Position numbers and translations under genes: made by a program
From: an uncultured Bacteroidales bacterium
Lineage (GTDB): Bacteria > Bacteroidota > Bacteroidia > Bacteroidales > Muribaculaceae
DNA length: 64,000 nt
Reading direction: 5' to 3'
Assembly (NCBI GenBank): GCA_902782465.1
Contig: CACZNH010000009.1
Coordinates: 59,062 to 123,061, forward strand
Part shown: positions 9,439 to 17,570 of the stretch, piece after piece
Layout of the letters: every line of letters begins with the position of its first letter
Numbering within the stretch: the first letter of the stretch is position 1
Notes under the pieces: model-generated
Database searches by the model: none
What the model was told of the DNA's origin: nothing
Seen by the model: only the letters and a program-made list of their open reading frames with translations

Positions 9439-9836
9439 TTTATATTGTCCCATTTTGAGTTACGAATTATGCGTTTGTATTCTAGAGATTTTTTACCGAA
9501 GTTAATCAGGAGACCTAATTCCATTCCAGTTGCTTTCAGATAATTGCAAATTTGTGCATAGTGTTCATCTGTTAAATCTGAAACCGCCTTTAATTCAACG
9601 ATGACTTTATCATAACACACAAAATCAGGCCTAAAGACTTTTTCTAACAATTTATCTTTATAGGTTACCTGAAAAGTCTTTTTTCTAGAATATGGGATTT
9701 TCCTCAAACGCAACTCTTCCTCAAAAGCCTCTTGATAAAGCGGCTCAGTAAATCCACAACCGATGATACTGTGAACTTCCATAGCTGCGCCGATGATGCC
9801 GAAGGTCAGATCTTGATATTTAATCTTACTCTCCAT
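9417..9836 (-). CDS. GxxExxY family protein (PD-(D/E)XK nuclease fold)
   Basis: A 139-residue protein of the GxxExxY family, which has a PD-(D/E)XK nuclease-like fold and no firmly established role. The naming motif is GFTEPLY (Gly28, Glu31, Tyr34). The nuclease-like core is FRPDFVCYDKVIVELKAV, giving the Asp...Glu-x-Lys pattern. I start at the ATG at 9836 (MESKIKYQDL). The upstream TTG at 9842 adds only two residues. The C-terminal STDYTD is encoded by the arm of a dispersed repeat, and an exact 24-bp copy of that arm sits just upstream of the gene at 9856-9879. The gene therefore lies between direct repeats 441 bp apart. Such genes may be mobile passengers or repeat-associated nucleases; this is inference. 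Confidence 0.85.
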   Translation of the reverse strand: MESKIKYQDLTFGIIGAAMEVHSIIGCGFTEPLYQEAFEEELRLRKIPYSRKKTFQVTYKDKLLEKVFRPDFVCYDKVIVELKAVSDLTDEHYAQICNYLKATGMELGLLINFGKKSLEYKRIIRNSKWDNIKSTDYTD

Positions 9837-9855
9837 ATACAAAGATTATAAATCC

Positions 9856-9879
9856 GTTTAATCTGTGTAATCCGTGGAC
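9856..9879. repeat. Direct repeat copy flanking the GxxExxY gene
   Basis: These 24 bases are identical to 9415-9438 on the same strand, placing the nuclease-fold gene between two direct repeats. The key words are TTTAATC, GTGTAATCC and GTGGAC. This copy lies between the gene start and the stop of the downstream LRR gene. Confidence 0.9.
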
Positions 9880-9887
9880 AAGATAAG

Positions 9888-12308
9888 TTAGTTTAGGAGG
9901 AGGTCGATGAGGTCTACAAGGTCACCCAGGTCAACTCGACCGTTGCCGTTCAAGTCAGCACCAGCGTCACTGAAAGGCGCTACCTCTTTACCCAACAAAT
10001 AATCGATCGTATCGGTTATATCACCAATATTAAACACTCCATCAATGTTAGCATCTCCCTTCAAATCCATCTCCACAATCTGCCCAAAATACGGATACCA
10101 ATTTTCATCCACCTGATAAGCCTCAACCGACCCCACCGGCACATGAAGAGTGCGATTAGAATAGTCATTGGTATAAAGATTGAAAACAGAACTTCCCATG
10201 GAAACACTAGCTAAATCTATGATATAACAATACACATCATTAAGGTTGAAACAATAATTAAACACCTCGTTACCGATTACGGTGACAGAGCTAGGGATGG
10301 TGACTCTCGTCAAGTCAGAATTGGCGAATGCTTCATCGCCGATTGTAGTGACAGAGTAGGGTATAGTAACTTCGTTTAGACCTGACCATGCGAAAGCTTG
10401 ACTACCGATGATGGTGACGGATTTGGGAATGTCGATACTCGACAGCCATGAGCACCAATAAAATGCCCCGCTGCCAATTGTTGTGACAGAGTTGGGGATT
10501 TTAACATCGTACAGGCTGGTGCAAGCAGAGAACAAGCCGCCACTAATAGTAGTAATAGACTCTGGGATAGTGACACTCATCAAACTGGTGCAGCTTGAAA
10601 AAGCACTATAACCAATTGTTGTGACGGAGTTGGGGATGTCAATACTTGTAAAATCACAACATGAAAACGCGTCGTCGCCAATAGAGATAACAGAGTTGGG
10701 AATGTTGATGCTCGTCAGGCTGCAGCCAAAGAACGCGCCAGAGCCGATGGAGGTGACCGAGTTGCCGATGGTCACGCTCGTCAGGCCACTGCAGCATTCG
10801 AACGCCCATTCGCCGATGGAGGTGACGGAGTTGGGGATGGTCACGCTCGTCAGGCCACTGCACTCATAAAACGCATAACTGCCGATGGAGGTGACGGAGT
10901 TGGGGATGGTCACGCTCGTCAGGCTGCTGCACTCATAAAACGCATAGTTGCCGATGGAGGTGACGGAGTTGCCGATGACAGTATTCTTACAGCCTGTAAT
11001 CAATGTGCTGGAAGCCGTTTCAATAATGGCATTGCAATTATTTCGTGAATCATATTTCGGGTTTCCGCTTGCGACAGTAATGCTCGTCAGGCCGCTGCAG
11101 CCAGAGAACGCATAGTTGCCGATGGAGGTGACGGAGTTGGGGATGGTCACGTTCGTAATTCTTGAGCCATTAACAAAACTATCAGGAATCAACTCAACTT
11201 CATCACCAATTGTTACCAACTCTATATTTGATGTTGACATATTACCTCTTGAACTGCAATTCTTCGCATTCCATGTTAATTGCTGTAGGTTATTGCAGCC
11301 AGAGAACGCATAGTTGCCGATGGAGGTGACGGAGTTGCCGATGGTGACGCTCGTCAGGCCGCTGCAGCCATAAAACGCATAGTTGCCGATGGAGGTGACG
11401 GAGTTGGGGATGTCGATGCTCGTCAGGCCGCTGCAGCCATAAAACGCCCTTTCGCCGATGGAGGTGACGGAGTTGGGGATGTCGATGCTCGTCAGGCCGC
11501 TGCAGTCAGAGAACGCAGAGGCGCCGATGGAGGTGACGGAGTTGGGGATGGTCACGCTCGTCAGGCCGCTACAGCCATAGAACGCGCCAGAGCCGATGGA
11601 GGTGACGGAGTTGGGGATGGTCACACTCGTCAGGCCGCTACAGCCAGAGAACGCCCATTCGCCGATGGAGGTGACGGAGTTGCCGATGGTCACACTCGTC
11701 AGGCCGCTGCAGTCAGAGAACGCAGATCTGCCGATGGAGGTGACGGAGTTGGGAATCGTCACGCTCGTCAAGCCGCTGCAGCCATAGAACGCATAGTTAC
11801 CGATGGAGGTGACGGAGTTGGGGATGTCGATGCTCGTCAGGCCGCTGCTGCGAGAGAACGCATAACTGCCGATGGAGGTGACGGAGTTGCCGATGGTCAC
11901 ACTCGTCAGGCCGCTGCAGTTTGAGAACGCAGAGTCGCCGATGGAGATGACGGAGTTGGGGATGGTCACGCTCGTCAGGCCGCTGCAGCCATAGAACGCA
12001 CAATCGCCGATGGAGGTGACAGAGTTGGGGATGGTGACGCTCGTCAGGCCGCTGCAGCCATAGAACGCATAGTTACCGATGGAGGTGACGGAGTAAGTTG
12101 TGCCGTTATAGGCAACAGTGGAGGGGATGTTAACAGAGCCTGAATAGGTGTTATGATTCCAGGAACTTGTACCCTTGTAGGTTACTGCGGCTTCATTGCC
12201 GTCGTGGATGTTGTAGTAGATGCCGTCGACTTCGAAGTCGTGGGCTAGGGCAGTGGCTGGTAGCATGAGGGCTAACAGCAGGAGTGTGGATTGGATAAGA
12301 TGTTTCAT
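9888..12308 (-). CDS. Secreted BspA-like leucine-rich repeat protein with dockerin-like tail
   Basis: An 806-residue exported surface-type protein. The ATG at 12308 starts a signal peptide ([22 protein letters not shown]); longer in-frame starts would lie upstream of the promoter at 12341. After a short module [14 protein letters not shown] come roughly 24 TpLRR repeats of 23 residues of the form [18 protein letters not shown] cap ([11 protein letters not shown]...W.PYF) and a two-repeat dockerin-like domain ([19 protein letters not shown] and [18 protein letters not shown]) follow. BspA-type LRRs commonly mediate adhesion to host or bacterial surfaces. The DNA is itself repetitive (69-bp units). 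It is the first of a block of three similar genes; the ligand is unknown. Confidence 0.92.
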   Translation of the reverse strand: MKHLIQSTLLLLALMLPATALAHDFEVDGIYYNIHDGNEAAVTYKGTSSWNHNTYSGSVNIPSTVAYNGTTYSVTSIGNYAFYGCSGLTSVTIPNSVTSIGDCAFYGCSGLTSVTIPNSVISIGDSAFSNCSGLTSVTIGNSVTSIGSYAFSRSSGLTSIDIPNSVTSIGNYAFYGCSGLTSVTIPNSVTSIGRSAFSDCSGLTSVTIGNSVTSIGEWAFSGCSGLTSVTIPNSVTSIGSGAFYGCSGLTSVTIPNSVTSIGASAFSDCSGLTSIDIPNSVTSIGERAFYGCSGLTSIDIPNSVTSIGNYAFYGCSGLTSVTIGNSVTSIGNYAFSGCNNLQQLTWNAKNCSSRGNMSTSNIELVTIGDEVELIPDSFVNGSRITNVTIPNSVTSIGNYAFSGCSGLTSITVASGNPKYDSRNNCNAIIETASSTLITGCKNTVIGNSVTSIGNYAFYECSSLTSVTIPNSVTSIGSYAFYECSGLTSVTIPNSVTSIGEWAFECCSGLTSVTIGNSVTSIGSGAFFGCSLTSINIPNSVISIGDDAFSCCDFTSIDIPNSVTTIGYSAFSSCTSLMSVTIPESITTISGGLFSACTSLYDVKIPNSVTTIGSGAFYWCSWLSSIDIPKSVTIIGSQAFAWSGLNEVTIPYSVTTIGDEAFANSDLTRVTIPSSVTVIGNEVFNYCFNLNDVYCYIIDLASVSMGSSVFNLYTNDYSNRTLHVPVGSVEAYQVDENWYPYFGQIVEMDLKGDANIDGVFNIGDITDTIDYLLGKEVAPFSDAGADLNGNGRVDLGDLVDLIDLLLN
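11316..12095. repeat. Array of twelve 69-bp units inside the LRR gene
   Basis: The word GCCGATGGAGGTGAC starts at 11316 and then every 69 bases (11385, 11454 and so on to 12075), with only a few base changes between units (one unit has GGAGATGAC). Five further copies lie between 10740 and 11120 with broken spacing. Each unit codes for one 23-residue LRR. The high DNA identity suggests recent unit duplication or gene conversion and makes the array prone to copy-number change. Confidence 0.9.
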
Positions 12309-12340
12309 AGTCGTATGGGATTTAGTTGTTAATGATGTCG

Positions 12341-12371
12341 CAAAGTTAGGGGAAATCAAGAAGACAAGCAA
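12341..12371 (-). promoter_or_regulatory. Bacteroidetes promoter of the LRR gene 9888-12308
   Basis: On the minus strand a -33 TTG (12369-12371) is followed after 20 bases by the -7 element TAACTTTG (12341-12348). The start codon lies 32 bases downstream, which supports the ATG at 12308. Confidence 0.7.
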
Positions 12372-12471
12372 GTAATTCAACTACTAATTACGCAAATACC
12401 TCTTAATACACAAAGTTAAGGAAAACAATAAGTACAATAAATACTATATTTGTTGTGGTGGGGATAAAAAT

Positions 12472-12548
12472 AACGACAACTTGGTCAACTTTAACAGCAT
12501 TCATCACGGTGATGATAAAGAGTTGTTAGAGTTGTCCAAGTTGTCGTT
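12472..12548. repeat. Long inverted repeat between LRR genes
   Basis: The arms of 25 bp (12472-12496 and 12524-12548) differ at two positions and are made of CAACTT/GTTGT-type words. The 27-base loop contains its own palindrome, TCATCACGGTGATGA. It has the same architecture as the GGCATCCGC-loop hairpins but a different tip. It lies just beyond the stop of the 12616-15042 gene and could also end its transcript. Confidence 0.8.
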
Positions 12549-12615
12549 TAGTCAACTGGCTACGTGCTGGATAGAATGATTGTTTTCTTTCCAGACGTTG
12601 TCGTTGTTGGGTGTT

Positions 12616-15042
12616 TTAGAAAGGGAAGAGGAGCAGGATATCGGTGATGGCGGTGACGTCAGCGATGCTGATGATGCCGTCGCCGTCCACATCGGCGTTA
12701 ACGGTGTTGATTTCGGTCGTGTTGTCGCTGATCAGGTAGTCGATGAGAGCTACTGCATCGCTGATACCGATGAAATTGTTGCCGTCCACGTCAGCCTTCA
12801 TGAGGTCATCGACGATGTACTCGAAGAATGGATACCAGTCCTTGTCGGCTTTGTACAGGTGAGCGATGCCGTAAGGCACATGTAGGGTGCGGCCAGAATA
12901 ATCACCTTCTTCAGTAGAGAGGATATCAGTGCTACCAAAGAAATTACTTTCTTTCACTTTGGAGGGGTCGGGGATGTTGCAATATACATCCGTCAGGCCA
13001 GTGCATTCTTCCAGAGCGCCATAGGCCAAGGTCGTGACAGAGCTGGGAATCGTGATGGTCTCAAGAGCCTTGCAGCCATAGAAGGCCAACTCATTAATGG
13101 TGGTGACTGAGCGGGGAATGATGACACTCGTCAGGCTTGCGCAGTTGCCGAACGCCATTTCACCAATAGTGGCCACAGTATTGGGGATGGTGATGCTCTC
13201 CAAACTACTGCAGTTCATGAACAACATGGCAGCAATGTTAGTGACGGAAATTGGGATATTGATATTTGTCAAGTTTGTGCACTTTTCGAATGCCGCACCA
13301 CCGATGGTTGTAACAGAGTTTGGAATGCTCATGCTCGTCAGTCCAGTGCATTCCTCAAAAGCGCTGACGCCAATCGTGGTGACGGAGTTGGGGATGATCA
13401 AACCCGTCAGACTGCTACAGCCGTAGAATGCATTGACCCCGATTGAGGTGACTGTGTTGGGAATGATAGTGTTTTTGCACCCCACAATCAAAGAATTGCT
13501 TGCCGTCCTGATAATGGCATTGCAATTGTTGCGGGAATCGAATCTCGTGTTTCCGCTTTCCACAGTGATGCTCGTCAGGCCAGGGCATCCCCTGAACGCA
13601 TAGTTCTCGATAGCAGTAACAGAGTTGGGAATGGTGATGCTCTCCAGACTGCTGCAAAAATAGAACGAGTAAGCACCGATGGAAGTGACTGAGTTGGGGA
13701 TAGTGACACTCTCCAGTCCCGAACAGCCATAAAACAAACCATTGGCAATTGACGTGATGGAGTTGGGAAGTACCATACTCGTCAGATTAATACAATACAT
13801 GAACGCTTCAGCGCCAATCGAAGTGACTGAATTGGGGATGCTCACGCTCGTCAGACCGCGACAATTCATGAACGCTTCTTCGCCGATGGTAATAGAGTTG
13901 GGAATGCTGATGTCCGTCAAGCCACTACAGTCGGAGAATGCGTTTTGTGCAATACCTGTAGTGCCGTCGTTAATGATGATGCTCGTGTCAGCGGGCATCG
14001 TGCCTTTGTATTTATAAGCAATCAATCCGGTATACACCAGGCCGTCTGGCTGGTTGTTATACCATGGCGTGTTATCAAACGCATATTCACCAATGGTATT
14101 CACGGTGTTGGGAATGCTGATATCCGACAGACTCGTGCACCCGCTAAACGCACCTTCGCCAATAGTGGTAACGGAATTGGGAATGTCGATACTCGTCAGA
14201 TTGGTACAGCCATAGAACGCCCAACGGCCTATGCCAATGACGGTGTTAGGAATGGATATATCCGACAGACCTGCGCAACTGCTGAACGCATTTTCAGCAA
14301 TAGCGACCGTACAATCGTCAAGCGTTATGCTGGTGCCTTCGGGCATCTCACCCTTGTATTTATAGGCGACTAATCCCGCATACACAAGTCCATCAGGCTG
14401 GTTGTCGAACCATGCGGTATTTGCGAATGCATAAGCGCCAAGGCTGGTGACAGAATTCGGCAAGTAGATGTCCGTCAGGTTATTGCACCCGTTGAAAGCA
14501 GAGTGACCAATCGAGGTGACGGAGCTGCCCATAGTGACACGCTCTAGGTTTATGCAATTCTGGAACGCACCACTAGCGATTCTTTTTACTGAATTAGGAA
14601 TATCCATGCCTTTCAGACCATTACACTCTTCAAACGCATACGGACCAATAGTAGTTATGGAGTTACCGAAATTCACACTGGCTAAATGATAGCATTTGCT
14701 GAATGACATGTGCCTGATTTCAGTGACGGTGTTGGGGATGGTCACACTCGTCACTGTAGCACAATGATTAAACGCAAAGTCTCCAATAGTGGTGACTGGA
14801 TAGGTGATTCCGTCATGGGTTACCGAGGATGGAATCACTACATCTCCAGAATAATCACTATAATAGTCAGGAACTGCACCTGCGTCAAAATAGAAGATAT
14901 TCTTGTAGGTAACAGATGCCTCATCGCCATTGATGTCGTAATAGATGCCGTCTACTTCAAAGTCATAGGCAGCAGCTGCCATTGGCAACAGCAAGGTCAG
15001 CAACAAGAGTGTGGAGGAGAGGAGGTTTTTCATTTTCGTCAT
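12616..15042 (-). CDS. Secreted BspA-like leucine-rich repeat protein with dockerin-like tail
   Basis: An 808-residue exported protein. I use the ATG at 15042 (MTKMKNLLSS); another ATG at 15033 is possible and an in-frame TTG lies at 15051. A signal peptide ends near PMAAA, followed by [23 protein letters not shown], whose key stretch [11 protein letters not shown] is shared with the neighbouring LRR gene. About 26 TpLRR repeats follow, less uniform in DNA than those of the 9888 gene. Two inserts with DGLVYxGLxAYKYKG interrupt them. The C-terminus has the LHVPYG...W.PFFEYI cap and a dockerin-like pair (DVDGNNFIGISDAVALIDYL and DVDGDGIISIADVTAITDIL). It is a likely adhesin or matrix-binding surface protein; the partner is unknown. 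Confidence 0.9.
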   Translation of the reverse strand: MTKMKNLLSSTLLLLTLLLPMAAAAYDFEVDGIYYDINGDEASVTYKNIFYFDAGAVPDYYSDYSGDVVIPSSVTHDGITYPVTTIGDFAFNHCATVTSVTIPNTVTEIRHMSFSKCYHLASVNFGNSITTIGPYAFEECNGLKGMDIPNSVKRIASGAFQNCINLERVTMGSSVTSIGHSAFNGCNNLTDIYLPNSVTSLGAYAFANTAWFDNQPDGLVYAGLVAYKYKGEMPEGTSITLDDCTVAIAENAFSSCAGLSDISIPNTVIGIGRWAFYGCTNLTSIDIPNSVTTIGEGAFSGCTSLSDISIPNTVNTIGEYAFDNTPWYNNQPDGLVYTGLIAYKYKGTMPADTSIIINDGTTGIAQNAFSDCSGLTDISIPNSITIGEEAFMNCRGLTSVSIPNSVTSIGAEAFMYCINLTSMVLPNSITSIANGLFYGCSGLESVTIPNSVTSIGAYSFYFCSSLESITIPNSVTAIENYAFRGCPGLTSITVESGNTRFDSRNNCNAIIRTASNSLIVGCKNTIIPNTVTSIGVNAFYGCSSLTGLIIPNSVTTIGVSAFEECTGLTSMSIPNSVTTIGGAAFEKCTNLTNINIPISVTNIAAMLFMNCSSLESITIPNTVATIGEMAFGNCASLTSVIIPRSVTTINELAFYGCKALETITIPSSVTTLAYGALEECTGLTDVYCNIPDPSKVKESNFFGSTDILSTEEGDYSGRTLHVPYGIAHLYKADKDWYPFFEYIVDDLMKADVDGNNFIGISDAVALIDYLISDNTTEINTVNADVDGDGIISIADVTAITDILLLFPF

Positions 15043-15085
15043 GGTTTTCAATGAGTATTGGTTTTAGTTAAAGTTAATAAAGTTA

Positions 15086-15116
15086 CAAAATTAATACAAG
15101 TTACAATGGTGACAAA
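15086..15116 (-). promoter_or_regulatory. Bacteroidetes promoter of the LRR gene 12616-15042
   Basis: On the minus strand -33 TTTG (15113-15116) and -7 TAATTTTG (15086-15093) are separated by 19 bases, a good match to the Bacteroidetes consensus. The start codon follows 43 bases later. Confidence 0.72.
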
Positions 15117-15223
15117 AGATTTGACAAAGAATTATTCAATCTAGTGTTTTTATTTATCGCCTTCTTCCACATTATCATTCCATGTTCATCTATGCAATCA
15201 GTGGACTATTTTTGTCATCTGGA

Positions 15224-15255
15224 TTTGAGGATTTGTTTTTTATTTTATACATTTG
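15224..15255 (+). promoter_or_regulatory. Bacteroidetes promoter of the LRR gene 15314-17014
   Basis: The -33 TTTG (15224-15227) and -7 TACATTTG (15248-15255) have a 20-base spacer. The gene starts 58 bases downstream. It is divergent from the 15086-15116 promoter, so two LRR genes are fired in opposite directions from one intergenic region. Confidence 0.72.
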
Positions 15256-15313
15256 CCAAATAATTACAACCAAATGATGAATTGTCTAACCTAATATCAA
15301 TATTTCCTGAATT

Positions 15314-17014
15314 ATGAAAAAGAATCCATTACCTTTAAAACTGTTATGTTTGATGGTCCTTTTGGCCATTGCAGGCACCCTCACGCTATCGGCTGCCGAC
15401 TTTGATGTTGACGGCTTCTGCTTCAACATCATCGGCGATAATGAGGTAGAGGTGACGAGCCGTGACACGGACAAGTACGCCGGCGAAGTGTTCATTCCAT
15501 CGACTGTCATCAACAATGGCACGACCTATCAGGTCACGCGCATCGGCTTGCGGGCATTTTATGGTTGTAGAGACGTCACCGTGGTTGATATTCCCGAAGG
15601 TATCACTTCAATCGGTAGAGCGGCTTTCAACAGTTGTGTCAATCTCGAGAATGTCGATTTGCCTAACTCGCTCGTTTCAATTGAAGAATCGGCTTTTTCT
15701 TACTGCCATGCCATCACGTCCTTTCATGTTCCTCGCAACCTGGCCTCGTTAGGGGAGCAGGTATTCATGGGAAGCAGCCAAATCCAGTTTTTCTCTTGCA
15801 GTTCCCTCAACCAGCACTTCAAGGCAGTCAACGGCGTGCTTTATTCCAAGGACATGACCGAGTTGTATTGTTATCCTGTTAAGGCCACTGCGGCAACCTA
15901 CGAGGTCCCCAGCCCTGTTGCCCGAATACACGAGTACTGTTTTGCCAACAACCAGAGCCTGACTCATGTGACCTTCCCCGAAACACTGCGTTGGATTGAC
16001 ATGAACATCTTCAGGGATTGTAAAGGAATTGAAACCTGCTATATCCCTGATAGCGTGTACCACATGGGCGTTACGGTGTTTGGCGGCTGCAGCAACCTGA
16101 CCAGTGTGCATCTTCCTGCCAACCTCGACTCGCTCCAAAACAGTATGTTCATGATGTGTGACAAATTGACCGAGGTCTTTATCCCACGCAACGTGAAATA
16201 CATCGGCAGTTATGCCTTTTATCGCTCGGGCGTTAAGACGGTGACCATCGAGGAGGGCAGTCAGCTGGAAACGATATTCGATCATGCGTTTTCCGAAAGC
16301 TACTATCTGGAATCACTTGACATGCCCAACACTGTCAAGACGCTAGGAAGCAGTGCGTTTTATAGATGTGATCAGCTGAAGTCTGTTCACATGAGTGAAG
16401 CGCTCACCAGCATCGGCATTTCGACGTTCTGCTACTGCCCGTTATTGACCGAAGGGTATATTCCCGGAGGGGTTACCAATGTAAAGAATGCTTATGCCAG
16501 GTGTGAAAACATTAAGCGAATGAGAATCGGCAGCAAAGATTCGGCTCCAGGCGTCACCACGATTGAGAACTGCGGCATTGTTTATTGTGAACAGATTGAG
16601 TATCTTGAATTAGGCGCCAACGTTGACTCGCTGGATTCCCACGGGTTGGTGGATCTTGATAACCTCAAGGTGCTCATCAGCTGGGCTGCCGTTCCTCCTC
16701 GATGCGATGGTTATTGGCACAGCTTTGACCCGTATTCAGTGTACACCGACGTAAACTTGTATGTCCCCAGGGCATCACTGGAAGCCTATCGTAACGCCGC
16801 TGATTGGAAGAACTTCAGAAACATTACGGCTATCGAGGACGTGGGTGATGTCGATGGCAACGGTATAATTGACATTGTCGACATCACTGAGCTGATTGAC
16901 AAAATGCTGAATGGTGGTGAGATGAACGCTGCCCGTTGTGATGTGGACCTCAACGGCACGGTGGGTATCGGCGATATCACAGCACTTATCGACAAAATTC
17001 TGAATGGGAACTGA
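15314..17014 (+). CDS. Secreted BspA-like leucine-rich repeat protein with dockerin-like tail
   Basis: A 566-residue exported protein on the plus strand, divergent from the 12616 gene. A signal peptide (LKLLCLMVLLAIAGTLTLSA) leads to DFDVDGFCFNIIGDNEVEVT, the same N-terminal module as the other LRR proteins. About 15 irregular TpLRR repeats follow (for example VTVVDIPEGITSIGRAAF). The repeats are far more diverged than those at 9888-12308. The end has the cap LYVPRASLEAYRNAADWKNF and a dockerin-like pair, GDVDGNGIIDIVDITELID and DVDLNGTVGIGDITALID. A bidirectional terminator-like hairpin follows at 17039. The role is probably surface binding; the ligand is not predictable. Confidence 0.9.
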   Translation: MKKNPLPLKLLCLMVLLAIAGTLTLSAADFDVDGFCFNIIGDNEVEVTSRDTDKYAGEVFIPSTVINNGTTYQVTRIGLRAFYGCRDVTVVDIPEGITSIGRAAFNSCVNLENVDLPNSLVSIEESAFSYCHAITSFHVPRNLASLGEQVFMGSSQIQFFSCSSLNQHFKAVNGVLYSKDMTELYCYPVKATAATYEVPSPVARIHEYCFANNQSLTHVTFPETLRWIDMNIFRDCKGIETCYIPDSVYHMGVTVFGGCSNLTSVHLPANLDSLQNSMFMMCDKLTEVFIPRNVKYIGSYAFYRSGVKTVTIEEGSQLETIFDHAFSESYYLESLDMPNTVKTLGSSAFYRCDQLKSVHMSEALTSIGISTFCYCPLLTEGYIPGGVTNVKNAYARCENIKRMRIGSKDSAPGVTTIENCGIVYCEQIEYLELGANVDSLDSHGLVDLDNLKVLISWAAVPPRCDGYWHSFDPYSVYTDVNLYVPRASLEAYRNAADWKNFRNITAIEDVGDVDGNGIIDIVDITELIDKMLNGGEMNAARCDVDLNGTVGIGDITALIDKILNGN

Positions 17015-17038
17015 TTCCCAGACCTGATTACCAATAAT

Positions 17039-17070
17039 AAAAGAGGCGCAAATTGATTTGCGTCTCTTTT
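17039..17070. terminator. Bidirectional rho-independent terminator
   Basis: A 15-bp stem with one mismatch (AAAAGAGGCGCAAAT pairing with ATTTGCGTCTCTTTT) and a tight loop, with T runs in both directions. It lies between the convergent LRR gene and ridA. Confidence 0.85.
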
Positions 17071-17093
17071 TATGTATCGATGCCAAGGGGGCT

Positions 17094-17471
17094 TTACTGT
17101 GCCTCGGCGATGAGTTCGATTTCTACCAGGGCGCCCTTGGGCAGATCCTTCACGGCGAACGCGCAACGAGCGGGGTAGGGTGCGGTGAAGTACTCGGCAT
17201 ATACCTCGTTCATGGGACCGAAGTTAGCGATGTCACTCAGGAAAACAGTGGTCTTCACCACGTCCTTGAGGTCAAGGCCCTCGCTCTGCAGGATGGCACG
17301 AGCGTTCTTGAGGCTCTGGTGAGTCTGTTCCTGTACGCCTCCCTCGGGGAATGCTCCCGTCTCGGGGATAATGGGCAGCTGGCCCGAAACGAACACGAGA
17401 TTGCCAGTGCGGATGGCCTGGCTGTAAGGACCGATGGCAGCAGGTGCCTTGTCAGTGTTTAATGCTTTCAT
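17094..17471 (-). CDS. ridA: RidA family enamine/imine deaminase
   Basis: Hydrolyses reactive 2-aminoacrylate-type enamines and imines released by PLP enzymes, protecting them from damage; cytosolic homotrimer. The 125-residue length is standard. Typical blocks are DKAPAAIGPYSQAI, VFVSGQLPI, KTTVFLSDIANFGPMNEVY and the conserved active-site end PARCAFAVKDLPKGALVEIELIA, whose key Arg follows YPA. It stands alone on the minus strand between an LRR gene (shared terminator) and the secreted peptidase, with a perfect 18-bp hairpin upstream. Confidence 0.95.
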   Translation of the reverse strand: MKALNTDKAPAAIGPYSQAIRTGNLVFVSGQLPIIPETGAFPEGGVQEQTHQSLKNARAILQSEGLDLKDVVKTTVFLSDIANFGPMNEVYAEYFTAPYPARCAFAVKDLPKGALVEIELIAEAQ

Positions 17472-17507
17472 CTGTTATTAGATAATCGTTAATTATAGAT
17501 TTATAAA

Positions 17508-17562
17508 AGATAATAGATATTAGATGTTTGTTGAGAAACCTATTATCTAATATCTATTATCT
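17508..17562. repeat. Perfect 18-bp inverted repeat
   Basis: The arms 17508-17525 and 17545-17562 are exact complements built of AGATAATAGATATTAGAT, with a 19-base loop. It sits between the peptidase stop and the ridA start, both on the minus strand. There is no GC-rich base to the stem and no T-run beyond it, so it is not a classical terminator. It has the word-repeat architecture of the other intergenic hairpins but lacks the GGCATCCGC loop. Confidence 0.8.
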
Positions 17563-17570
17563 GAAATTGT

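Larger units (their letters stand above)
12309..12615. other. 307-bp intergenic region between two LRR genes
   Basis: It holds the promoter of the 9888-12308 gene, a second minus-strand TAACTTTG at 12411-12418, a plus-strand TATATTTG at 12445-12452 with no gene ahead of it, and the 12472-12548 inverted repeat. No coding potential is evident. Confidence 0.6.

Noticed and set aside
10740-12095. CRISPR-like periodic repeats
   Set aside because: The 69-bp period equals 23 codons of the LRR unit and the array is in frame without spacers, so it is a coding repeat.
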